A model generated the notes under the pieces. It was given only the letters and a program-made list of their open reading frames with translations. It had not been told where the DNA came from and made no database searches. A stretch of DNA of 11,708 bases from Acholeplasmataceae bacterium. Lineage in GTDB: Bacteria; Bacillota_I; Bacilli_A; Acholeplasmatales; Acholeplasmataceae. Location: positions 1 to 11,708 of the forward strand of contig JAQVBA010000024.1 of assembly GCA_028690555.1 (NCBI GenBank), read 5' to 3'. Shown piece by piece: positions 6,590 through 11,708 of this stretch (position 1 is its first letter; each line of letters opens with the position of its first letter). Both the position numbers and the translations under genes were made by a program.

Positions 6590-7040
6590 AATCCACTTTA
6601 TGTAATAGTTCATGATGTGAATGATTTAACGTTGATTCTTTTTGATTCATACGTTTAACCATATAATTGAAAATATCTTTTCTGGTGATAATGCCTATGA
6701 ATGATCCAAAATCATCTAATACAGGAACAAAATTCTGTCTTGTCGCAACTTCGATAATATCTTCCATGTTTGTATGAATCGATACGGATACATTATCTTT
6801 GTTTCTTGGAACTTTAGAAACTGAGATCGATTCTGTTTTTTCAAAGTTGAGTTGATTGTCTTTAATGTACCAAAGGAGGTCTCCTTCAGAAAGTGTTCCA
6901 ACATAAGATCCTTTACGATTTAAAATTGGAATTGAGTTATAACGATAAATCTGCATTTTTTCTAATGCCTGGCGAATCGTGTAGTCATCATAGATGTATG
7001 CGACTTTTTCTTTTGGTGTTAAGCTAAATAGTACGTTCAT
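6588..7040 (-). CDS. Two-CBS-domain protein
   Basis: A stand-alone CBS pair (Bateman module) of 150 aa. CBS1 is about residues 10-62, with RYNSIPILNRKGSYVGTLSE and GDLLWYI. CBS2 is about 76-128, with NFVPVLDDFGSFIGIITRKD. The C-terminal tail is His-rich (LNHSHHELLHK). Such pairs commonly bind adenine nucleotides (AMP, ATP, NAD, c-di-AMP) and act as cytoplasmic energy or second-messenger sensors. The ligand here cannot be told, and it is not clearly a DarB/CbpB orthologue. The frame extends five codons upstream, but AAGGAG (7050-7045) lies only four bases before the ATG at 7040, which is therefore chosen. It has its own promoter carrying AAGCGCTT-like sites, shared in type with the pnt operon behind it. 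Confidence 0.82.
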   Translation of the reverse strand: MNVLFSLTPKEKVAYIYDDYTIRQALEKMQIYRYNSIPILNRKGSYVGTLSEGDLLWYIKDNQLNFEKTESISVSKVPRNKDNVSVSIHTNMEDIIEVATRQNFVPVLDDFGSFIGIITRKDIFNYMVKRMNQKESTLNHSHHELLHKVD

Positions 7041-7089
7041 GATTCTCCTTTTCACCCTTTAATAATCGATTAATATGACGATTAAATGA

Positions 7090-7103
7090 TTCAAGCGCTA
7101 TAA
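7090..7103. promoter_or_regulatory. cre-like site in the leader of the CBS gene
   Basis: TTCAAGCGCTATAA matches the catabolite-responsive-element pattern TGNAARCGNWWWCA at 12 of 14 positions. It lies about 50 bases inside the predicted transcript of the CBS gene. It is weaker than the two other AAGCGCT sites in the window because its palindrome is imperfect (AAGCGCTA). Confidence 0.35.
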
Positions 7104-7137
7104 AATACATATCCATTACAACAATTTATTATAAAAA

Positions 7138-7151
7138 TGTAAGCGCTTTTC
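7138..7151. promoter_or_regulatory. cre/LacI-family-like operator at the CBS-gene start site
   Basis: The perfect palindrome AAGCGCTT (7141-7148) lies within GAAAAGCGCTTACA on the minus strand, which matches the cre pattern at 12 of 14 positions. It covers about +3 to +16 relative to the predicted transcription start, where a bound repressor would block initiation. The central CG is typical of LacI-family operators. The regulator is not encoded in this window. Confidence 0.5.
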
Positions 7152-7160
7152 TACACTGTT

Positions 7161-7189
7161 ATTATAACATAGTTATAATGCTTTGTAAA
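7161..7189 (-). promoter_or_regulatory. Promoter of the CBS gene
   Basis: On the minus strand TTTACA (7189-7184, 5 of 6) and a consensus TATAAT (7166-7161) are separated by exactly 17 bases. It is among the best promoters in the window, predicting a start near 7154 and a leader of about 115 bases. Confidence 0.75.
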
Positions 7190-7213
7190 AGAATAATTGA
7201 GATTTCACACAAT

Positions 7214-7242
7214 AAAAAAAGATAACCCAGTGGATTATCTTT
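7214..7242 (-). terminator. Intrinsic terminator of the pnt operon
   Basis: In the minus direction AAAGATAA (7242-7235) pairs with TTATCTTT (7225-7218); an inner CC/GG pair with a bulged base extends the stem. A run of seven T residues follows (7220-7214). The upstream arm overlaps the pntB stop codon. Confidence 0.88.
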
Positions 7243-8647
7243 AACTTTTTAGTTCTTTCATTAGTTTGTCTAATGTATCTTTTGCATTCCCTAAAAACAA
7301 ATGAAGACCAGATTTTCTGTTATATATTGGATTTTGTACCCCTGAATAACCCGGGTTTAAATCATAATTGAATATGAAAATATCTTTAGATTCATCTACG
7401 TTTAAAATGGGCATACCATAAATAGGTGTATCTGGATTTGTTCTGGCTGTTGGGTTTAAAACATCATTCGCGCCGATTACCAATACCGCATCAGTGGTTT
7501 TAAAATCGTCATTAATATCGTCCATTTCAAATAATAAATCATAATCTACATCTACTTCAGCTAAAAGGACATTCATATGTCCTGGCATTCTACCTGCAAC
7601 AGGATGGATTGCATATTTCACACTAGCCCCATTAGAGGTAAAGTAATCCTGAAGTTCTTTTACAAGAGCTTGGGCTTGGGCAATTGCCATACCGTAACCT
7701 GGTACAATGATGACTGACTTGGCTTCTTTTAATATATCGATGGGGTTTCTAGTATTTTTTATTATTGCTTCTTCATTGATATATTCAACGATTTCTTTAG
7801 GTTGAGAAGAGGAGTTCATCGAGGTTTTACCTAGTAAGATATCTAGTAGACTTCGGTTCATGGCTTTACACATAATTTGAGTTAAGAGTAAACCACTTGC
7901 ACCAACCACCGCACCTACACTGACTAATAATGGATTAAGAATGGCTAACCCAGACAATGCTCCAGCTACACCACTAAAACTATTTAATAGTGAGATAACA
8001 ATCGGCATATCTGCCCCGCCAATTTTCATTGTAAATACGATAGAGAATAAAGTCCCAATGATTAAACCAGCCCCTAAAATAATCCAAGGATTAACATAAC
8101 TAAATAGTGGCACAAATAAGGAAGCTGCAAACACGGCTAGAGTAATGGTTAAAATAACTTGATATCCATTAAAATGAATTGGTTTTTGAGGTAACACCCT
8201 TTGAAGTTTTAAACCGGCAATAATACTTCCTACAAAAGTAACCAATCCAATAAAGAACCCTAGATATGCTGTTATATATGGAAAAATATCTAAAAGTGCA
8301 TTGGTATCTTTTACTGCAAACCCACTCACTATCATTGAAGCAAGTCCACCTAAACCATTTAATGTCGCAATCATTTGTGGCATACTTATCATTTTTATTT
8401 TAAGAGCCAGAATAGTTCCAATTAAAGCGCCGATAGTCATATAAATATATAATGCCCATATATCAATAATATCATAATAAATCAAAGTGTTTATAATGGC
8501 TCCTAAAACAGCAAACCCACTAATAATATTACCCAGTCTTGCGAATTTAACCTTACTCATTAAATAGATACCTAATAAGACAAGGGCGACTAAAATTCCT
8601 GAAACAATATAGTAATTTGTGGATGAAAGAGAAACCAAAATAGTCAT
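7241..8647 (-). CDS. pntB: NAD(P) transhydrogenase subunit beta (domain II part and domain III), with altered nucleotide motif
   Basis: The 468-aa beta subunit of the proton-translocating transhydrogenase has about nine membrane helices (residues 1-270), a linker, and a soluble C-terminal domain III that normally binds NADP(H). Conserved features are GGADMP (Asp213), LLNSFSG (Asn222), CKAMNRS, VPGYGMAIAQAQ (316-326), HPVAGRMPGHMNVLLAE (348-364) and GANDVLNP. Two departures stand out. The KRSM motif that contacts the NADP 2'-phosphate reads NYDL (427-430), and the position of E. coli proton-channel His91 is Asn97 (ATLNGLGG). A basic RKS (444-446) with one extra residue lies just downstream and might substitute. 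The ATG at 8647 has a weak ribosome binding site and starts one base after the pntAB stop, so it is probably coupled. Family certain; electron acceptor uncertain. Confidence 0.93.
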   Translation of the reverse strand: MTILVSLSSTNYYIVSGILVALVLLGIYLMSKVKFARLGNIISGFAVLGAIINTLIYYDIIDIWALYIYMTIGALIGTILALKIKMISMPQMIATLNGLGGLASMIVSGFAVKDTNALLDIFPYITAYLGFFIGLVTFVGSIIAGLKLQRVLPQKPIHFNGYQVILTITLAVFAASLFVPLFSYVNPWIILGAGLIIGTLFSIVFTMKIGGADMPIVISLLNSFSGVAGALSGLAILNPLLVSVGAVVGASGLLLTQIMCKAMNRSLLDILLGKTSMNSSSQPKEIVEYINEEAIIKNTRNPIDILKEAKSVIIVPGYGMAIAQAQALVKELQDYFTSNGASVKYAIHPVAGRMPGHMNVLLAEVDVDYDLLFEMDDINDDFKTTDAVLVIGANDVLNPTARTNPDTPIYGMPILNVDESKDIFIFNYDLNPGYSGVQNPIYNRKSGLHLFLGNAKDTLDKLMKELKS

Positions 8648-8648
8648 A

Positions 8649-8948
8649 TTAATGGGCTCTCTTTCTGAACATCTTTAGCATTCTATCGGTTACGATAAAC
8701 CCACCAAATACGTTAAGGGTTGCTGATGCAACAGATAACCCACCTATTACACTAGCAAGAAATTGGTTTTGATCTTTTAATACAACAGAGGTCGTTACTA
8801 AAGCCCCTGTAATAATAATCCCTGATAATGCATTCATTCCACTCATTAAAGGTGTATGCAATAAAGAAGGCACATTGTTAATTAATAAGTATCCCACAAT
8901 CGTGAGTACAACGAATATACCCAGTAATATATACGGAAAAAGTTCCAA
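8649..8948 (-). CDS. pntAB: NAD(P) transhydrogenase subunit alpha part 2 (membrane domain II)
   Basis: A 99-aa membrane protein with about three helices, matching the C-terminal membrane segment of E. coli PntA and the separate PntAB of three-subunit enzymes. The signature LLHTPLMSGMNALSG (29-43) and the closing FGGFIVTDRMLKMFRK (81-96) are well conserved. Some transhydrogenases carry the channel histidine here as NAIHG; this one has NALSG with Ser42. The start is TTG (8948), the only plausible start in frame: the pntAA stop lies just upstream, and GAGGGGG is placed about seven bases before it. It lies two bases after pntAA and one base before pntB, in the middle of the operon. Confidence 0.92.
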   Translation of the reverse strand: MELFPYILLGIFVVLTIVGYLLINNVPSLLHTPLMSGMNALSGIIITGALVTTSVVLKDQNQFLASVIGGLSVASATLNVFGGFIVTDRMLKMFRKRAH

Positions 8949-8950
8949 TT

Positions 8951-10123
8951 TTATACCCCCTCATGCATCTTAATCGCCTCTAATGTGCCTTCATGGACCA
9001 ATTTATGGTTATGACACACAAGAATTGATTTTACAATTTCATCAGTTAAATCTAGATTGAGTTTATCATCCTTAATCAAGTATTTTAATAAGTTATAAAT
9101 ATTTTTAGAAAACATCCAAGTTGATGAAGTTGCTAATAACCCTGGAAGGTTTTTAACCCCATTAATTGTCACATGATGTTTGATTGTGGTTAAACCTGGT
9201 TCTGTAATAGCACAGTTTCCGCCTTGGTCAATTGAAATATCAACAATGTAAGAACCTGGTTTCATCATTTTAACCATCTCTTCATCGATTATGATGGGTG
9301 CTTCTTTACCAAATACTAATGCTGATAGGAAAATAATATCCGCGTTTTTAACATAATTCATTAAAGTTTCTTTTTCATGTTCAAGCCATTTCTTAGATAA
9401 ACTATTCGCATGCTTACCATCGGCACTCACAGCAACCTCTTGAGGTATACCTAAGTCGATAATTTTAGCCCCTAAAGATTTAGCTTGTTCAAGGGCTTCA
9501 AATCTAATATCTGTTGCATACACAACAGAACCTAAACCTTTAGCGGTTGCAATTGCTCTTAGTCCAGCAACCCCAGCGCCGATAACCAGTATATTTGAAG
9601 GTTTAATCATCCCAACTGCTGAACCTACCATAGGGATAAACTTAGATAACCCGTCCGCTGCCATAATAATCCCTTTATAACCTGCACAAGCACTCATGCT
9701 GGATAATGCATCCATCGATTGTGCTCTACTAATACGAGGAACCCCATCTAAAGTTAAAGCGATAACCCCTTTATGTGTTAATTCTTTAACCATCTTATGG
9801 TTCGATGGGGCTGCAGGGTGAATGAAGGTAATTAAAATTTGTCCTTCATGCATTAATTCGACTTCATGTTTGTTTAATTGCAAATTAAATTGTGGTTCTT
9901 TTACTTTTAAGATCACATCAGACTTACTATATAGTTCTACGACATTACTCGTTAATACCGCGCCAGCTTCTTCATATTCATGGTCATGATTAAAAGAACC
10001 TAATCCAGCGTTGACTTCAACCAATACTTGATGGCCATCTTTAATCATCATTTTGACAGTTTCAGGTGTTGCGGACACTCTTGATTCGCCTTTCATTATT
10101 TCTTTTGGTATACCAATTATCAT
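8951..10123 (-). CDS. pntAA: NAD(P) transhydrogenase subunit alpha part 1 (domain I, NAD-binding)
   Basis: The soluble NAD(H)-binding subunit, 390 aa. The N-terminus MIIGIPKEIMKGESRVSATP is the AlaDH/PNT signature. RISRAQSMDALSSMSACAGY (130-149) is the transhydrogenase-type central motif and separates it from alanine dehydrogenase. The Rossmann loop VIGAGVAGLRA (180-190) is followed by ATDIR with Asp205, which fits NAD rather than NADP. Oddities: the mobile loop usually reads GGYA(K/R) with a conserved Tyr, but here it is DGKHAN (235-240); and IPG(R/K)PAP is replaced by VFGKEAP (270-276). AGGAGG precedes the ATG at 10123. It is the first gene of the pnt operon, behind a strong promoter overlapped by a cre-like palindrome. 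The subunit would dock on the PntB domain III and drive hydride transfer coupled to proton flow. Confidence 0.93.
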   Translation of the reverse strand: MIIGIPKEIMKGESRVSATPETVKMMIKDGHQVLVEVNAGLGSFNHDHEYEEAGAVLTSNVVELYSKSDVILKVKEPQFNLQLNKHEVELMHEGQILITFIHPAAPSNHKMVKELTHKGVIALTLDGVPRISRAQSMDALSSMSACAGYKGIIMAADGLSKFIPMVGSAVGMIKPSNILVIGAGVAGLRAIATAKGLGSVVYATDIRFEALEQAKSLGAKIIDLGIPQEVAVSADGKHANSLSKKWLEHEKETLMNYVKNADIIFLSALVFGKEAPIIIDEEMVKMMKPGSYIVDISIDQGGNCAITEPGLTTIKHHVTINGVKNLPGLLATSSTWMFSKNIYNLLKYLIKDDKLNLDLTDEIVKSILVCHNHKLVHEGTLEAIKMHEGV

Positions 10124-10153
10124 ATTCTATTTTCCTCCTGTACCACTATTAAA

Positions 10154-10182
10154 AATATACCATCAAAAATAGCAAATTACAA
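10154..10182 (-). promoter_or_regulatory. Promoter of the pnt operon
   Basis: On the minus strand TTGTAA (10182-10177, 4 of 6) and TATATT (10159-10154, 5 of 6) are separated by exactly 17 bases. The predicted start is near 10147, about 24 bases before the ATG, leaving room for the AGGAGG site. The palindrome at 10178-10191 covers its -35. Confidence 0.7.
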
Positions 10183-10191
10183 GCGCTTTCA
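10178..10191. promoter_or_regulatory. cre-like operator overlapping the pnt -35
   Basis: TACAAGCGCTTTCA matches the cre pattern TGNAARCGNWWWCA at 13 of 14 positions and contains the perfect palindrome AAGCGCTT (10181-10188). It overlaps the -35 box, a position expected for repression. The same 8-base palindrome lies at the CBS-gene promoter 3 kb away. Confidence 0.6.
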
Positions 10192-10272
10192 TTAGTTAAG
10201 ACTTTAAATATGGGAAATAATCTAAATTTTTTAATAAATACAAAAGATACTTATAAAAAATAAACAAAATTA

Positions 10273-10301
10273 AAGACAATTTAATAGAGAAGCTTTATAA
10301 A
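10273..10301 (+). promoter_or_regulatory. Tentative promoter for lemA
   Basis: AAGACA (10273-10278, 4 of 6) and TATAAA (10296-10301, 5 of 6) are separated by 17 bases, predicting a start near 10308. Another match (TTTATA at 10294-10299, TATACT at 10317-10322) would start inside the ribosome binding site and is less likely. The region is so AT-rich that chance matches are common. Confidence 0.35.
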
Positions 10302-10309
10302 AAAATTAA

Positions 10310-10326
10310 GTTCAGATATACTGAAC
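10310..10326. repeat. Inverted repeat upstream of lemA
   Basis: GTTCAG (10310-10315) and CTGAAC (10321-10326) flank ATATA. This lies just before the AGAAAGG ribosome binding site (10327-10333) and downstream of the tentative promoter. It could be an operator or a small leader hairpin. There is no T-run, so it is not a terminator. Confidence 0.4.
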
Positions 10327-10344
10327 AGAAAGGTTTGTGAAATA

Positions 10345-10914
10345 ATGAAAAAAATAATTATGTTTCCAATATTTATCGCAGCCGTTGTTTTAATTATTCT
10401 GGGTATTATATGGATTAACGCTTATAATGGTGAAGTTACCAGAAACAATTTAATAGAAAAAAATCGTGGTGATGTCCACGCTGCTTTAGGCTCAAGGTAT
10501 GATAAAGTACTGGCATTTATTGATGCTATTGAAGGTGCTGATACTACCGTAACCAATTATTTAAATATTATTAAAGAGGCTAGAACTGCTTTTGCAGAAG
10601 CCATCGACAATGGTGATATCATAGAAGCGGATGCAGAGGCAGGAACGATTGATTCTACTTTTGTCACTTTATTAGCTTACATGGAAGACAATCCAGCCAG
10701 TTATAATACAGTTAGTTTATATGCGGGCTTTATGAGTGAGTTTTCTGCGGCTACTAACGTGGTATTAAATACCATTGGTAAGTTCAATGAATCGGTTATG
10801 AGTTACAACAACCATATTCAAAAATTCACAAATAATATGTTTTTAGCGAATAAAGAACCTTATGCTACTTACTCTATTACCAACTATAACGCAACGCTTC
10901 CAACTTTTAACTAA
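10345..10914 (+). CDS. LemA-family membrane protein
   Basis: A 189-aa protein with one N-terminal membrane anchor (about residues 5-25), a short N-terminal basic segment (MKK) and the rest helical and probably outside the cell. AYNGEVTRNNLIEKNRGDVHAALGSRYDKV (26-55) corresponds to the LemA opening (YN.LV..r..V..A....), and FNESVMSYNNHIQKFTNNMF (147-166) to the hallmark YN.AV..YN..i..fP.n. It is divergent: the usual R-Y-D-LIPNLV sequence reads RYDKVLAFI, and a proline is lost in the C-terminal motif. LemA function is unknown; it commonly precedes TPM-domain proteins, as here, pointing to an envelope role. AGAAAGG lies 11 bases before the ATG, a long spacing. Confidence 0.78.
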   Translation: MKKIIMFPIFIAAVVLIILGIIWINAYNGEVTRNNLIEKNRGDVHAALGSRYDKVLAFIDAIEGADTTVTNYLNIIKEARTAFAEAIDNGDIIEADAEAGTIDSTFVTLLAYMEDNPASYNTVSLYAGFMSEFSAATNVVLNTIGKFNESVMSYNNHIQKFTNNMFLANKEPYATYSITNYNATLPTFN

Positions 10915-10919
10915 TCCCT

Positions 10920-11708
10920 ATGAAAACCATTATATATAAATGGGTGTTAATGGTTCTTTATACGTTATTGATTGGGAGTTTATTAGTCAGTTGTAATAAA
11001 AAAACTACTCCTAATGTTATCAAATCCAACGAGTCATTTTATATTAATGATTATGCAGATGTATTATTAAATGCGACTCTATGTACTATATTAGATTATA
11101 GTATCGAACTTTATGACGATTCAAGTGTTCAAGAATATCAAGATTTAAATATAGACGGGGCTCAAATTGTTGTATTAACCTATCAAGGCCAATTGGGGGA
11201 TATAAATACCACTGAGATTTTTAATAGTTGGGGTATTGGTAAAAATGATTTAGGGTTATTGATTGTCTTATTTTTTGATAGTGAAAAGAACTATCAAGAA
11301 CTAGTGGTTGAAATAGGCGACAAAACGTCTGAATATTTATCTGCGTTTGAAGCTTCAAATATGGTTGATACTTACTTTAATAACCCTGATATAAATCCTT
11401 TAGATATTGATTTAAGATTAATTTCACTTTATTTTGCCTATGTTGAATTCTTTTACATGAATATATATGATTATGATTCATATGATTATCAATCGTTTTA
11501 TGATGAGTATTTAGAAAATCAGTATACTTATTTCGGAAAACTTCAAACTGAAAATGATGACTTCTTTTATAATATGCCAATTTGGTTATGGATTATCATC
11601 ATTATCTTTTTGCCAAACGCTTTTATACCTTTAGTTTTTATCTCTTCAGGTCGAGGTTTTAGAATTTCTGGTGGCGGTGGTAGATCAAGAGGGTACTGGT
11701 TTAAAAAA
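10920..11708 (+). CDS. TPM-domain lipoprotein (YgcG-like), 3' end missing
   Basis: A frame of 263 codons open to the right edge. The N-terminus is a lipoprotein signal: MKTIIYK, a hydrophobic stretch, then the lipobox LVSC with Cys25. A TPM domain spans about 40-178: FYINDYADVL, AQIVVLTYQGQLGDIN, FNSWGIGKNDLGLLIVLFFD and VVEIGDK. A Tyr/Asp-rich stretch (181-205) and a membrane helix (about 221-243) follow. The cut C-terminus shows RGFRISGGGGRSRGY, the glycine-rich tail usual for this family. The gene begins five bases after lemA with no visible Shine-Dalgarno sequence, so translation probably depends on lemA. A later ATG at 10950 would lose the charged signal start. The LemA plus TPM pair is a familiar envelope-associated arrangement of unsettled function. 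Confidence 0.8.
   Translation, partial: MKTIIYKWVLMVLYTLLIGSLLVSCNKKTTPNVIKSNESFYINDYADVLLNATLCTILDYSIELYDDSSVQEYQDLNIDGAQIVVLTYQGQLGDINTTEIFNSWGIGKNDLGLLIVLFFDSEKNYQELVVEIGDKTSEYLSAFEASNMVDTYFNNPDINPLDIDLRLISLYFAYVEFFYMNIYDYDSYDYQSFYDEYLENQYTYFGKLQTENDDFFYNMPIWLWIIIIIFLPNAFIPLVFISSGRGFRISGGGGRSRGYWFKK

Noticed and set aside
6716..6904. Second minus-strand frame inside the CBS gene
   Set aside because: It overlaps a conserved CBS pair in another frame and has no domain.
8951..10123. Alanine dehydrogenase instead of transhydrogenase domain I
   Set aside because: The N-terminus fits both, but RISRAQSMDALSS is transhydrogenase-type and the next two genes encode the membrane and domain III subunits.
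11377..11580. Minus-strand frame opposite the TPM lipoprotein
   Set aside because: His/Asn/Tyr-rich translation caused by the antisense of a Tyr/Asp-rich coding stretch.
1..11708. Mobile element, CRISPR, tRNA or riboswitch
   Set aside because: No transposase, no repeat-spacer pattern, no cloverleaf and no long structured leader could be recognised; intergenic gaps are all under about 225 bases.

Overview
The window is AT-rich and carries tightly packed genes in short operons on both strands. TGG encodes Trp, and TGA serves as a stop (pyroglutamyl peptidase, the MarR regulator), so the standard code is in use. Low GC, strong GGAGG-type ribosome binding sites, extended -10 promoters (TGnTAAAAT) and the gene content suggest a low-GC Firmicute or an Acholeplasma/Izemoplasma-type mollicute rather than a Mycoplasma that reads TGA as Trp. 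This placement is inference.

Layout from left to right. (1) The N-terminal half of a GNAT acetyltransferase runs off the left edge on the minus strand. It is divergent from pcp (pyroglutamyl peptidase I) and an extended-SDR epimerase/reductase on the plus strand, which end at a strong terminator. (2) A minus-strand operon of four overlapping or abutting genes: ring-cleaving dioxygenase (mhqE-like), MarR repressor (mhqR-like), carboxylesterase/phospholipase (mhqD-like) and a small DUF2087 protein. This matches the quinone/electrophile-resistance operon of Bacillus and Staphylococcus. A perfect TTCGAATTCGAA palindrome in its promoter region closely resembles the MhqR operator. (3) Divergent from it, on the plus strand, an alcohol-acetyltransferase-like (condensation-superfamily) protein is translationally coupled to a zinc-ribbon membrane protein (DUF6320-type). 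They end at a bidirectional terminator shared with a minus-strand two-CBS-domain protein. (4) A minus-strand operon encodes a three-subunit NAD(P) transhydrogenase (pntAA-pntAB-pntB). (5) Divergent from it, on the plus strand, lie a LemA-family protein and a TPM-domain lipoprotein that runs off the right edge.

The most interesting signals are in the transhydrogenase. PntB has lost the Lys-Arg-Ser motif that normally grips the 2'-phosphate of NADP (it reads Asn-Tyr-Asp), although the rest of domain III is well conserved. The membrane domain lacks the proton-channel histidine at both positions where the family usually has one. The domain I mobile loop is also altered. The operon and the neighbouring CBS-domain gene both carry AAGCGCTT-type (cre/LacI-family-like) palindromes at well-formed promoters, which suggests shared regulation. 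No tRNA, rRNA, CRISPR array or insertion sequence was seen, and no gap between genes exceeds 300 bases.
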